Positions 11,200-24,393 are shown, counted from the stretch's first letter. The stretch is DNA of 64,000 nucleotides from Ooceraea biroi (GCF_003672135.1 NC_039517.1:10440601-10504600); one strand, 5' to 3'. Translations and numbers: made by a program. Notes: generated from the letters alone by a model not told the origin.

Positions 11200-12470
11200 A
11201 CAATCTGATTTCTCAATTGCCCACGTTCAATTTCATCTTGAGTAATTAAGATGTTCACTATAACTGACGAAGATTATATCCTTCAAATGAGTATGGTCCC
11301 AGTCAGCCAAACCTGCGAAGAACAGACATTGGCAAAATCTGTTCGACAAAATATGTGAGTAGAGAGGCCACAGATTGGATACAAAATCCACCCAGTAAGC
11401 ACACTGTCAGCAGTATGCCGACAGATTGGCAGCAGATATGAAGCAGAATAATGCAACAGATCCGGTACCATCTGTGTCCGCATTAAGCTTGTGTTCTGCC
11501 AGTAGATCCTGCTTATAACATGATCTGACAGCAGATTGGCAGCAGAAATAGAGCAGGATCTGCGCAGTGTAGTTGGCAGCAGATTAGCGACAGAAACCGA
11601 ACAGAGCCTGCCGACATAACCTGGCGCCAGGTTGGCGGCTGAAACCGAACAGGATCTGCAGCTTTTGACACTATTCAAATTTACACGGCTAGGAATATGC
11701 GTTTTCGCTCCGCACCGCTAGGTGGTGAACATGTTGAGTTCCTACTCGACGTTAAGATTTAGCCTGACAGTTATATAAGTTAATATACGCGTCTTGACAT
11801 AATAATATTAATTTTTCTAAGAATTTTTGCACTTGCGGCATAGAGGTTCTCATGGACAACGTCACACACGCCGCAAGCAATCTGAAGGCATTAAATTTGC
11901 CTATTTAATCAAATGAAGTATTGATTAAAAAAAACAGATTACTTTACAATAGTGGACCAATATAAGAAATTAATTCATACCCCACATAAAAAATTAGATT
12001 TATTTGTTAACCAATATTGCTCCAATAAATTTGTACTACTACGGCACTTTCTCGCAGAGCCTGCTCGATTTCTGCTCCCAATCTGCTGCCAACTACACTG
12101 CGCAGATCCTGCTCTATTTCTGCCGCCAATCTGCCGCCAGGTTATGTCGGCAGGCTCTGCTCGGTTTCTGTCGCCAATCTGCTGTCAGATCATGTTATAA
12201 GCAGGATCTGCTGGCAGAACACAATCTTAATGCGGACACAGATGGTACCGGATCTGTTGCATTATTCTGATTGAATCTGCTGCCAATCTGTCGACATACT
12301 GCTGACAGTTTGCTCACTGGGGTGTTACGCGAATTTAAATATTTTGTACGGAATAAAAAAATTTCGATGATAACATAATGATTTTCTTCAAACAGTTCGG
12401 CAAGACGATCTCCACGAGTGATTTTAGGGGTATGGATATCCTACCACCGAACGAACTATGGATTATGGGT
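11200..12470 (+). pseudogene. Cathepsin D-like aspartic protease, 3' exons, copy 2 (decayed)
   Basis: About 11,200-11,292 reads NLISQLPTFNFIL, a stop, then TDEDYILQMS, matching copy 1. The next exon at about 12,389-12,470 reads QFGKTISTSDFRGMDILPP then NELWIMGDIF, before losing similarity. So this copy keeps the GMD-PP and LWI-GD strands that copy 1 has lost, but lacks the final YYTEFD segment. A foldback element separates the two exons. Pseudogene. Confidence 0.72.
11391..12321. mobile_element. GC-rich foldback element built of CAGCAGAT-type words
   Basis: The ends CCCAGTAAGCACACTGTCAG and CTGACAGTTTGCTCACTGGG are imperfect inverted repeats. Arms of about 270 bp are composed of irregular repeats of GGCAGCAGATTGGCAGCAGA-like words. 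The loop of about 390 bp is AT-rich. The preceding 90 bp (from about 11,297, starting TCCCAGTCAGCC) is also absent from copy 1 and may be part of the element. No clear TSD and no coding. Confidence 0.65.
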
Positions 12471-12847
12471 GATATATTCAGTCATATATCGTTATATGTT
12501 TGTGATATATCTTAGAGACCGAAGGTATATATAATATTTTCAAAGAGAATGCTCTATATCCTTTCCTCAGCATTAATACTGTATTACAAGGTACCATTTT
12601 TCTGGATAAACTAAGTTTGTTATAATAAAACGCATTGTTTTCATACCATATAACAGTCGTATACATACTTCCACCTTTTTTTATTCCACCTTATTTATTG
12701 TTATAAATATATGGATACCACCCCGAGTTATAAAGCGCGAGTTTAATATGTACTTTTTCTATATAATAATGTGATCCTTAGTAGACGCACATACACACTA
12801 AAGTCCCTGACACAAACAAGAGTAGCCATAATTGTCAATCGATTTAG

Positions 12848-15608
12848 TTATGCGTCAATCTTCTTTTTCTTAACTGCATGAACTGCATAATTAATCCCTT
12901 TATATGAGGAGAGAGAGAAAGTATACGACAGGGGATTGAATACTATACCCTCACTTAATTTTGTTTTGCAGTCATCTATGACAAACAAAGATTAAAAACA
13001 GACTTTAGTCACAGCACACACAGGTATTTGCGTGAATAATTGTTACAAGATTGAAATTAATAGTAGAATCATTTTGCTGCACGTGAAACTTACATTTTTC
13101 TAAAATTCGTTCAATTTCATCAGGGGCGATAAACTTACTCCACTGATGACTGCCACAAGGTACACTTTTCCAGATATATTCTGCTATTATAATAGCACCC
13201 AACCAAGACGCCAGAGTTTTGTTTATTGTGGTCACGAAAATTGATCCGCCGGGTTTCAGAATCTTTACGCATTCCTGCAAAAAATATTTATAAGCTGTTT
13301 TATGTCCAGTGTGTGTGTGCAATATATCTGTTTGATTGTTCATTGGGTGTAGTTCCGAAAAGTACTCACCCCCGATTTTTTCGAAACTCAGTATTCCTAC
13401 ATATTTTGACACGCTAATTACAAATATCATAGTGAAAATTGGTGACTATTTGATTTTCATGGTGAAAAGCATGAAAATCCCATACAAATTATAGTTTTTT
13501 ATGCTTATCTCAGTAAATACGGACAATCATGATAAATGTTTTAGACAAAAGTTTTAGATCTCACAGAGATAAACATGTTAGGTTTCATACATTTTCACTG
13601 TACGAATAGTAGTTTTCGAGGAAATCGAGTATAAAGACAGTAACAGCGTTATACTAAAAATATGAGGCTTTTCTTCGGAAAGGGACAACGCTCCGATTGT
13701 GATATACTTTTGTAGATATCCTCGAGAGGTCATGGTAAGGTCAATGCTCGAACGCTATCTTCGGCTTTTAAATAGTTACAAAGATATAAGCAATAGTATA
13801 CCTGAGAATAATAATAATCGACAAAAGAAAACGGTAGTTATTTCGGGTGCAGTTCCGAAAATGACTTACCTCCGATTTCGATGAAACTTGGTAAAAACCT
13901 TCCTTTATGGTCAAAACGAAAGCCCTTAAAAGGATTTTGTCCGACTAATATGGAAAGATCATTTTTCACCCTCAAATACCAGAAACTAGAATTTGACTGT
14001 TATATACTCTTATTATTATGTTACATATGAAAGAAGTTATGAATTGAGTTAGATTATATGAAAGGAGGGTAATTATTTACAATAAAAGATAAACAAGACG
14101 GACGACCTTAAATAAAAAATCGGGGTTGGGTTGGGTTAGGTTATTTTTAACAGTAGTGGAGCCCCTCCGTAGGAGGAGGGAAACACACGGTATCCACGCA
14201 TGTACTTTGCAAGACGAAGGACGACCTTATATAAAAAATCGGGGTTGGGTTGGGTTAGGTTAGATTTAACAGTAGTGGAGCCCTCCCGTAGGGGGAGCGG
14301 AACACACGGTATCCACGCATGTACTTCGCAAGACGAAGCAAAGTTCATTCTAATAAGTAAGTGTCAAAATTAGATGTAGAGTAAACATTGCTTTGTAAAA
14401 AAGCACCCCGGTTTGTGAGAGGCGAGGGGACTCACGGTAAAAAAACACCCCGGTTTGTGTTTTACGGGCCACAATACACTATTCTGTGCAGTTTCAAGAA
14501 AAACAGTGAGGAAGAGACTTTCCTTAGTATTATTCTCTTTATACTCGATTTCCTCGAAAACTATTATTCCTACGGTGAAAATGTATAGAACTTAAAATGT
14601 TTATCTCTGTGAGATCTAAAACTTTTGTCTAAAACATTTATCATGATTTTCTGTATTTACTGAGATAAGCATAAAAAACTATAATTTGTATGGGTTTTTC
14701 ATGGTCTTCACCATGAAAATCAAATAGTCGCCAATTTTCACTATGATATTCGGAATTAGCGCGTCAAAATACGTGGGAATACTGAGTTTCGAAAAAATTA
14801 GGGGTGAATACTTTTCGGAACTTTATCCGTTTCATTTGTTTAATAATAATTATACTCAGTTGTACCCACTGAGATATAATAATACTGGAGTAGGCACTGG
14901 CTGCCATACTACGGCCGTTAGTGGAAAATGGCAGAGAGACAGAAAGATATTTCAGGTCACAGTGTCTTCCTCCGATGTACGAGACGCAAGCGCATATCAC
15001 TCGCAGTGCAAGTCGGTACGTTTCATATTGACTGTACAGGACCTGAATTTCAACTACCTCACTCTTTCCGCACCAGCCGAGCCAGTGTCCACTCCAGTAT
15101 TATTATATCTCAGTGGCTGTACCTTTAGAAACAACTCAGGATCTGTCACGTGTTCCACAACCTCAGAAGCTACAACAGCGTCGTATGATTCTTTATTATT
15201 CTGAGAAAACTCTTCTATAGTTGTGCAGAAATAATTAACTCGATCCGATATAGTAGGATCCAGTTGCACATGCTCTTTAGCAATATCAATCAAATCTGTA
15301 GCTGCATCAATTCCAGCCATCTGTGCTCCTGCTCTAGCCAGAGACTCGGTCAATATACCACCACCACAGCCAACATCCGCGATTTTGATTCCGTTCAACG
15401 GAAAAGCTAGGTTCTGTGATATGAAACCAGTATTGGCCAAACCTTTTCTAACGAATTCTACTCTGGCGGGATTAAATGTGTGAAGTAACCTTGGTTTTCC
15501 TTGGTTTTCATCCCACCATGAATTCTTCCAAGCAGAGTAATGATCGATCTCCTTCGGATCCACTGTCGAAATCGCGTTGGCCATTATGTTAACGCATTTA
15601 ACACTTTC
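12848..15608 (-). CDS. Coq3: COQ3-like ubiquinone biosynthesis O-methyltransferase, copy 2
   Basis: Tandem paralogue of the gene at 2037-4438 with the same intron positions and exon lengths: 15123-15608, 13094-13274 (181 bp) and 12848-12975 (128 bp, TAA at 12848-12850). It has LHTFNPARVEFVRKG, the SAM site IADVGCGGGILTE, GIDAA, ASEVVEHVTDPELFLK, CVKILKPGGSIFVTTINKT and the same YAVHAVKKKKIDA end. The frame is intact. Differences cluster in the first exon, for example HYSAWKNSWWDENQGKPRL against HHSDWKHFWWDVDGKAKLL. The N-terminal targeting exon was not identified. The intron at 13275-15122 carries a large TIR element. Which copy supplies ubiquinone synthesis cannot be told from sequence. Confidence 0.85.
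13345..14828. mobile_element. TIR element in COQ3 copy 2 intron
   Basis: About 340 bp at each end are inverted repeats (left from GGGTGTAGTTCCGAAAAGTA, right ending with the inverse of AAAGTTCCGAAAAGTATTC). COQ3 copy 1 shows the empty site near 2,537 (GATTGTTTCATTTG). The flanks TTCATT are a probable short TSD. A partial second copy of the terminus occurs inside at about 13,848. The interior contains a 119 bp tandem duplication. Confidence 0.75.
14101..14338. repeat. Two tandem 119 bp units with TTAGG-like core
   Basis: Units at 14,101 and 14,220 start GACGACCTTA and contain GGGTTGGGTTAGGTTA and CACACGGTATCCACGCATG. Part of the unit recurs in rearranged orientation at about 50,576-50,660. 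Confidence 0.85.
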
Positions 15609-16640
15609 CTGTGTCAATCAAATGTGTAATGTCAGAGCTTCTTGATCAGTATTGCTGACTTCTGAACAAACACTTTATAAAAATATGACTGAAAGTAATC
15701 ATGATTAATTAATTTTTTTTAGGATCAAAGAGGAAGCAAATACAGTTGTATAAAATTTGGACAGAATAGCTTACTGTATTGAACAATGTGATTAAATTGA
15801 AACCAAATATAATTTTGATTTGTTTTAAAAAACACTTTTTGATAATATATTGGGATGCGTTCTGGGCTTTTATATTCGCTCTTGGTCGCGAATGCAACGC
15901 TGGACACGGACAATAATCAAAATAATGACTCTGGAATTATTGATAGGATAAACTCTGAAGGTGTTACCTCTAATGTAGCCACCACGTTTATGGATAAAAA
16001 TAAGTAGCAGCATGATATAATATCAGCAGGAGGTGCACAAAAAAACTTAATATGATGCACTATACAATGCAACTTGTTCCAAATGACATGAATTTTCATT
16101 TTAGTTGTTATTTCTTGGGAAACACTATCTATACAGTAGATAAATAAACATACAAAAGTGTTTAATAATAAGGCGAATAGCATATGTATATATAGGGATA
16201 TTTGCACATTCTCTGTGTCCCTCTTTTTTCCTCGTTCTTTCGTCTAACCTGATTACATAAGGTATTATATAAGGTTACACGGTATATTTTAAACGCGATT
16301 TTTTATTTGAGTTTATAATATAAAGTATTATAAGATTCATTAACACTTTGAGTGGCACGTCAGTCATATTATAACAAAATTACTTATTGTAAATAAAGGT
16401 ACAAAAAAGCGCCAAGTATACGCCCGAAGAACACATTCAAAAATGAACTCTATAAAACTAATTATATCAATTGCGCCAACTATAAAAATGGGTATTTATG
16501 CAAATCAGAAAATCTATTACTTTATTATTATCTATACTACATACAGACACATGCATATATACATAGATGATATCGACTATGAATGCGGGAGACTTATTTC
16601 AATACAAATAAGTATTTTGTCAAAATACTTGGCACTGCTA
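15609..16640. other. Upstream region of COQ3 copy 2
   Basis: Duplicated-block sequence aligned with 4,439-5,225 and then with 9,590-9,837. It includes a reading equivalent to the copy 1 candidate N-terminal exon (SVSSVAFATKSEYKSP near 15,870-15,913) that was not recognised. The block similarity ends near 16,640 at AAAATACTTGGCACTGCT. Confidence 0.5.
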
Positions 16641-17440
16641 AACCGAATTATATGTTAATTGCCTTAGTATTTAAATCCTTATAATCTAAAGATTATAATA
16701 ATACTCGGAGAAGCAATCTAGGTATAATTGTGATTTTAACAGTTATATAAGGCAATATATCATGGTTTTTTTTAATCATTTTACGGCTATGGATTGACCA
16801 TTAACAGAAAAGTTTAGTTTTCTATAAGAGTATTTTAGAAGTGTTGAAGCGATCTGTAGTGTTTTTTTTATCAACATATCTTTTTATTAGAAAATGGCAC
16901 GCAAGAATTTTCAGTGTGTCATTTCTCGCTTCTGACGTCATATTTCAACATGGCCGCGGCGACAACCCAGAAATCTTAAATGTTAACTAATGTTTCATTT
17001 GAGCTTTAAACTATGTATTGAAATGTTTATGAGATGTAAATTTAAACATGGAATTGTGTATGAGATGTTAACGACTACGTTTGATAAAAGTTCGGAAAGT
17101 GTTGTGTGATGTTTTCGGAATGTTGAAAACGTTCAGGGGATGTTTTAAACAGCAGTTCACAGTTGCGTTTATTACATGTTTTCTTATTGTTGTTGAAATG
17201 TTTGTAAGGTGTTTGAACTGTTTGGCAAGAGTTTAAGAATTTATTCCTAAACAATTCAAACATATATAAAGTGTTTTGAAAGTGTGCGTGTGTCATTCAT
17301 GAGGTGTTTGTTCAATGTTTTGCCAAACTTTTTTATTGATACAGTGATGGCCAGCTAATTAAGGACATGTCTGTTGCGTACAAATTAATCTATTGCAAAT
17401 AGATGAACTTATCTTATTGTTAGATACTTCTTGTATAAAA
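16641..17440. other. Intergenic DNA, no gene seen
   Basis: AT-rich. From about 17,040 to 17,340 one strand is strongly GT-biased, with recurring ATGTTTT/GTGTTTGAA words, suggesting degenerate repeat DNA. No coding evidence. Confidence 0.6.
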
Positions 17441-17443
17441 AAG

Positions 17444-17554
17444 AATATTCCGCCATCGCCGCAAAATCCGCCACCGTTGCAGAGTCCGCCGCCGCCACCA
17501 GGTCCGCCGTCATCACCTAACACTTCGAAAAATTTAATTATTATAATGTACTAA
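17444..17554 (+). pseudogene. Proline-rich 3' end of an upstream array unit
   Basis: A 36-codon plus frame reads NIPPSPQNPPPLQSPPPPPG and ends ...NLIIIMY before TAA at 17,552-17,554. The DNA covering the stop continues into a unit-end sequence that recurs at 29,165-29,280 and partly at 50,797-50,858. This is therefore probably the last coding exon of a preceding aminopeptidase-like unit, with a hydrophobic C-terminus. The rest of that unit is not recognisable here. Confidence 0.5.
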
Positions 17555-18144
17555 TAGAAAATAAATAATTCTAAATATATTTTTTAAATAAAATTAGTAT
17601 ATTAAATTTTCCCATTCTTAAACTAATATATAAAAAATAGATACAATTTATTTTATACAATGAGTACACTTTCACAGTAACATTAATGCGGTTTATAGTA
17701 ACAAGTAATTATAATTCTTTAAAGGTGATGTTCGCTTATACCCAAGATTTATAGTGTTAGCGTAGCGTTATTATACTTGTCATCAATAACTTCGTAAAGC
17801 ATTTATACAGCATTTAACACCAGTAATTAGAACAGCAGTTGTTATTAAACCAAAATATCAAATTAACGTTTCTGGATAACCATACTTAATGTAAGATAGG
17901 CGTATACTGATCGCAACAAACTTCCGATTGCGAAACTCGACAAATATTTCCATGCAGGGATGAGTTGGCATTAAACCCAACATTTTATAACGATTGATAT
18001 TATCGATAAGGATATAAGAATATTACTGTGTTAATAGAAATCACAATCAATGCAAATGCACCATTTCCTTATAATACGGCGTGAAACTAACGAAGACATA
18101 ATACGAAATGTATATATTTATTCGTAATAGATGCCCCTATATGT

Positions 18145-18329
18145 TATGTTATGTTTAGAGCACTCCGTCTTGTTTGTTCTCAAGCGTCAGTATTCCTTTC
18201 GTTGTGGTGAGATTTAGTCACGATTACAACGCTGTAGTGTATTTAGAATATTTGAGGATTGTTTGCCAACCACAAACAACTATCAGAGTTTCTTAGTAGT
18301 TATCTAAGCCTTAAATCTTCAATATGCAG
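18145..18329 (+). promoter_or_regulatory. Unit A promoter and first exon
   Basis: About 185 bp is nearly identical to 32,376-32,560 and 45,300-45,484. It ends in ATGCAG followed by the donor GTAACT, so the first coding exon is only Met-Gln. Conservation in three copies suggests promoter plus 5' leader. No TATA box position can be assigned with certainty. Confidence 0.7.
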
Positions 18330-19084
18330 GTAACTTAATATAAAAAATTCACGTAATTTAATCGTGTAAAAATATAAGGAGATAGTACATATAAATTAAC
18401 GTAATCTCAGTTTGAAAAACAAAATATATCTATTAAGCAATATAATTATTATTTCTCTGAATAATATTCTTCAACAAGCATTCTTTTTAAAATTATAGAT
18501 ATTATTATTCGTATTTATACAAGATATATATATATATATATAACTAAACTTTTTCTTGAATTTCCTTGATATATATCAGTCACAACATACAAGGATATAA
18601 AGTAGCTTTGTTAAAAAGTATTAATGATATTGGGGTAATTGCTTTTCTTTTCTTATTATTCAAATACTACAAAGAAGTTAAATATTTCCTATGGAAAGCA
18701 CACCTCAGGATGACTTTGATATTGACACGTATTATTTGGTTCACGATCGTTACTTTAACCTTCAGTATGATAAAGTCGATGGCATTTCAAACACTACCAA
18801 TAAAGAAACATAAGGAGAGATACAACCATATTAAAGGATATTAACATTTATTATTCTTTTATTATTAAATTTGTAGGTTTTTGAAATTAATAAACTGTGT
18901 ATAGTCGTAGAATAACATTTTATGTCAGCGATCAGCATGGTACAGTCTAAACAGTTTGACAAATCTATCAATGATAGAGTATATCCTATACTAAACATGG
19001 AATGGAACTGTTGTAAAACTTAGCAAAGAATCAAAGCTACATGAATTTATACGCTAATTGATAAAATACTATCACTTTACTAAC

Positions 19085-19500
19085 GAGGGAACTAACACAA
19101 CTGTCCCTCACCGATTTTGATGGGCTTTGAATATGTTGTAGAGCATCGAAAAATATTAGACCCCAATTTTTTTTCTGCGTATCTCAACGTTTAGGGGTTG
19201 AAACAGCCCCTCGAAGATAGGGGTAAATTAAAAAATTTGACATTTTCGAAAAATGTGAATACACCGTTGTAAAGAGTATAAAATACTATAAAACTTTTGT
19301 ATAAAACATTTTTTCATATATCTTATATTTTCAAAGATATTCGCTAAAAATGAAAAAATTCATTATCTTCAAGGGGTTGTTTCAACCCCTAAACGTTGAG
19401 ATACGCAGCTAAAAAAAATAGGGGTCTAATATTTTTCGATGCTCTACAACATATCCAAAGCCCATCAAAATCGGTGAGGGACAGTTGTGTTAGTTCCCTT
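19085..19500. mobile_element. Inverted-repeat element in intron 1 of unit A
   Basis: Arms of about 135 bp (from GAGGGAACTAACACAACTGT and its inverse) surround a short AT-rich centre. Unit B has a longer, related inverted-repeat element at exactly the same intron position (33,839-35,143). Confidence 0.8.
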
Positions 19501-22500
19501 GTAAGTTAACGATTATATGATTTATTAAAGGTGAAAGTTTTCCAAAACATGAAAAACTTTGGGTAGCATGTTGCTTTTAAAGTTAAATCTTACGCAGGGA
19601 CGTGTGTCAATTTGCGTAATACCTTCATTGGTATACAATATGATATTTGTCAATATAGATCAATTCAATTGAAGACAGCAATAACTTTCTACCGATTTAA
19701 TAGGATGTTTTAACATGAAAAAGTATTTACAATTTGAGAATAGGAGAAATAAATGAAAATAAATAAATAATAACATTGACAGAAAATAAGGAATAAAAGA
19801 AAACAATTTAGCAGTATCAAGTTGCCATATCAGTATGCACTGCTTAACAATTTTATTGTTTTTAACATTTTTAAACATTTTAACATTTGTCTAAATAAGT
19901 ACGGCTAACATTGTTCAACAGGTAGTTATTTAAGGTTATGACTTTAATACTGTATATTAAAGTGTAAGTCCTTTCATGATATTTCAGCAAAAGGTAATAA
20001 TTACCCAATAATTAAGGAAAGAGGAAAAAGAAGAAAAAACTTTCGCATGAGAAAGATGTATACTGTATTTTGTTTATATTTTATATTTTCTAAGAATAAA
20101 TCGTTTTACAGATATTTCTGATAAAAATGGGGATCCCTTTTTTTCAACTGACCTTAAGTGGTATAATATGCATCAATGTGACAGTACATATCATTAATGA
20201 CAAGCTGAATGTTAATGCATCTAGTTATCAATTATCAAAAACCATAATACCGCAACATTATAAAATAAGCATGTCATTACTAGAAAAGATAGGCCAGTTG
20301 GATCTTGGTGAATGTAAAATCGACATCAAGATTTCTGAAGCAACATATAACATAAGCTTGCACTCCTTGGACCTAGACATATATAAAGAGCAGACCAGCT
20401 TAATTAGCGAGGATGGTATCGAATTTAAACCTGTAAACCACATATCCAATTTGACAATGCATATTCTAAACTTGCAGTTTGATAATGAGATGCAACCTGG
20501 GTTTTATAAGCTGTTTATAAAATACACTGTCAAAGAGTCCCTTAGAGAGAAACCTGGCTTTTTTTTACAGACTTTTGGATCAAAGAAATGAATAAAACGT
20601 GAGTAAATCTACTGCATATACAATCAATGAAATTTTGCTGATTCTGTAAATTCTGATAGAGTTAATTGTAACATAAGTAAATTCAATAAACTGAAACCTA
20701 TTAAACATAATGAAGTATTATATATAGTTATTATAAAAATAGATATGGCAATTAATACAGAAACCTCTTTACAACTATTACTTCTACTTTTGGACAATTA
20801 ATAATTAGCAAATATTTCATTAATATTTACTCGACACATAATGAGACATTGAAAAGTAGTAGAGATTTTATTGACCTTCCGTATGTAAGCTATTACTACA
20901 TGTACTAACTTCCGCGTTATTTTAATCATATGCATATTGTAAATTACTCTCATAAATTGTAATCATCGTATTGTGTGTGTGTGTGTGTCATATGATCTCC
21001 AAACTAAAGTGCATACTTCGTAAGAGCATGAAAAACATTATAACAATATACCAAAGAAAAATTTTTATAATAAATAGGTAATAAATATAACTCATCAAAT
21101 GCAACTGATGCTCTGCGGTTACGTTTCTAACATGAGAATTTTATGATAAAATAGAAAACCTAGAATTCGTAGAATGCTGATGGCAACAGCATTCCAGTCA
21201 ATTGAAGCCCGTCGAGTGTTTCCTTGTTGGGACGAACCGGCTCTAAAAGTAACCTTTGAGATTAACGTTAAGCATCATAAAAACTACAAGGTCTTATCAA
21301 ATGTACCGGCAACAAGCGTTAGAAGAGATGGAACTAAAGAAAACTACCTGTGGACAACCTTTAACATCACTTCCATGATATCTACTCGTGATGTGGCAAT
21401 TGCTATTACTGATGCATTGGGAAATTCTAAAAACTTTGATATTATCAACCAATGGAGCAGATTTGATGTTCACCAATATGCACCTATACAATTTGCAACT
21501 GATACCATGGCGCACATTTCGATTCAAAAACGCGATTTTTTCGATTTCACAGTAGATGTCAATAAATTTCAATTAAAACAAATTGTAATTCCGGGTATCG
21601 AACATGATGTTATCGGAAAACCGAGCCTTATAATTTATAAGTAATACAATTTTTAAATAATTATTACTTTTTACTAAGAGTTTCTTAGTATCTAAGTTAC
21701 ATTCACTATACAAAAGCCATTTCTATCTAGAGCTTTCAACTTTTTCAAATGTTTCAAATGTTACATTTTTAATAGATTTTATTGCATATATTATACATAT
21801 AATAAGATATAATAAGTTTATATTATAATACAAGAACGAAAAACCTATTGATATAGTCTAATATATCTCTTCATACATGTGTCAACATATAGCACAGTGT
21901 TATGCGGAGTAATTAGAACAGATTATTTATTTTAGAAAATATTTTTTGTTTTAAAAGGGAAGTTTGTTTTTCCAATTTTTAAAGATTTCTTCGTTTTTCC
22001 GTTTTCTTTGCAATTGAAGAACGAAGTCTAGTAAGAAAAATCCACTGTGTCATACATTTGCTTCTTAATTGAGAAATTATTGGTACATTATGTGATAAAT
22101 AAATTTACTGAATCATTAAATTACAATACATTATTGCGGCACAGATATTTTACGCACTTCATTTGTCTGACTTTACTTTGCAGAGAAGAACTTTTTATAT
22201 CGACGTAGAAATAGATACTGTTGCGCACAAAATGGAATTAGCACGTGCTATAACACATGGAATGATGCATCACTGGTTAGACTCTGTAATCCCACCATTC
22301 TGGTGGTTTCACCAATGGTTAAACGAAGCATTTATTATTCTCTCCTACACAGAAATTCTCAATAAGGTAATTGCTTAATTTTATAATAGAAACCGACGTA
22401 TAAGATTGAAACACAATGAGATTGGTATGACAGTACAAACAAATTTATTACTTGTCATATATTTTCTATTTCCATTAGAGTAAAGATTATCTGAAGAGTA

Positions 22501-24351
22501 GATTATCTGAATTTTTAATTAATCATGAAATTTTAAGTCTAACAAGTAAACCTCGGGGAATATATCAGACGCCGATTTTTTTCAAAGTTTTTTACAATTG
22601 TTCCTCACGTCAAGCTATGAAGAAATCTGTCAAAATTTTTAGCTCAAATTGATTTTTTCAATTTTTTATAAATTTGTTAATTTTACGCAAATACACGATT
22701 TTACACACGTTAAAAGTTTAAAGTTGTTTTAGCAGTTTTATTTCTTATGACATAGTTGTACACTTTTTATTTTACTTATGTTCAAAGTAATGTCGGAACT
22801 TTACACTACATTTTATGAAATAAAAAAACTGAAATATAAAAAAAATAAAAATTGTTTTTTATACTTAATAGTGGTATTGTTTTCGATGCACCAAATTCAT
22901 ATTAATAACGTAGAAATTTTCATCTTTAGGTTTACCCGGGATGGCGAGTGCGAGACTTGTTTGCGGTTCAGATTCAACATGAAGCTTTGCATTTAGACAC
23001 AGATTTCTGCCTAGAGCCTCCTTACATCTACTATTAGTACTCCATCTGAAATACAGCCACTTTTCTCTTATTTGTTTTACATTAAAGGTAAGTTTAAATC
23101 TCTTAGTAAGATTAAAACTATAGTAGAAGAGTGACTAGTAGATTTTTTAATATAAATAAGTGAAAAAGGTATGAAATATCAAACCTGATTATAATTACAT
23201 GCACATTGTACTTACAGTTTTTATTCTTACAATAGAAGAAACATGTTTTCATATTAAAAGATAATAATTTTTAATCAAGCGGCTCTGTATCTATAGTTGC
23301 TGCACATTAACTCTGAGTGGTCGTAAAGATAAATTTATTTAAAATGTTATTATAAATACAGGTTCTTTAAAAAGTATGCGTCTATGTAAACTTCCTTGGG
23401 TATATTGTATGATTACAAAATTAGATTCCGTATAGAGAAACGATAATAAAAAATATGCGTTGCAGATACTTTGAATTACATTTTTGATAAAGTCGATATA
23501 AAAAATTTGCGCTTATTGAAAAAGTACTTCAAAACACTTTTCGCGCTGATATCGACGTATCCATCGATTCTACAATAATAACAATTAATTACACGTTAAC
23601 GATACTTTTACTGATTTGTTTCTCCTCCCTTTTCTTGCTCTTGCTTTCCTCTAAGATTTAGAGGATTAAAGCACTTAGGTAATTCTATTTTTATATTATT
23701 ATACGAGTCACAGATCAGATTAGTAGCGCCAAGTATTTTGCCAAATTTTAAATAGCTTTCATTAGCGCAAATGTCTGATTTCACTTTTTCTGTCGGAAAA
23801 GAAAATCAAATAATCCATAGTGTGTATGCATTTCGCGCTTTTCCTTAGAAATTTGTAAGATGCCCTTTATACCTTGTAACCCAGTGAAGACGACCTAGTC
23901 ACAATGATATCAAAATTGCATCACTGTAGTTCGGTTTTACTAAAAAGTTTTTGGTTGCTATCTTCACTTACAATTAGTATATATATAGTGAACGTTCTTG
24001 ATATAAAGAACGTTCTTGGCATTAAGAAGCTAAATCTTTGTGCTTCGCTAGACACAAACGTTCCCAACTTTCTAAATTATGACATTCATTTATTTTGGAC
24101 TTGCTCTAATAAAATACCATCTCTCACAGCCCATATAGGAAAAAGTAAGACACTTTTTTAATATCAAAAGAGCTAGTCTCTAACCCCCTAAAAGTTTTAG
24201 AGATAATAGTTTTCCAGAACTAAAACTCTTCGTGTAAATGGTCTCGCTACGACCTATCGCAAAGCTTACTTTTCTCTAGCGTGAGTACTTCATTCACAAG
24301 ACTACTGTGTTTTTAAAATTCCTTAAATGATTATACAGTAGTTAAAGATAT

Positions 24352-24354
<3 letters not shown>

Positions 24355-24390
<36 letters not shown>
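24355..24390. repeat. TA dinucleotide repeat
   Basis: About 18 TA units in the intron before exon 6 of unit A. Unit B has only a short TA run at the same place. Confidence 0.95.

Positions 24391-24393
<3 letters not shown>

Noticed and set aside
14101..14338. Tandem repeat considered as an interstitial telomere
   Set aside because: Only one or two TTAGG-like units per 119 bp, not a (TTAGG)n array.
18566..18844. 92-codon hydrophobic frame in intron 1 of unit A
   Set aside because: The homologous stretch in unit B (33,300-33,600) is broken in this frame, so coding is not conserved.
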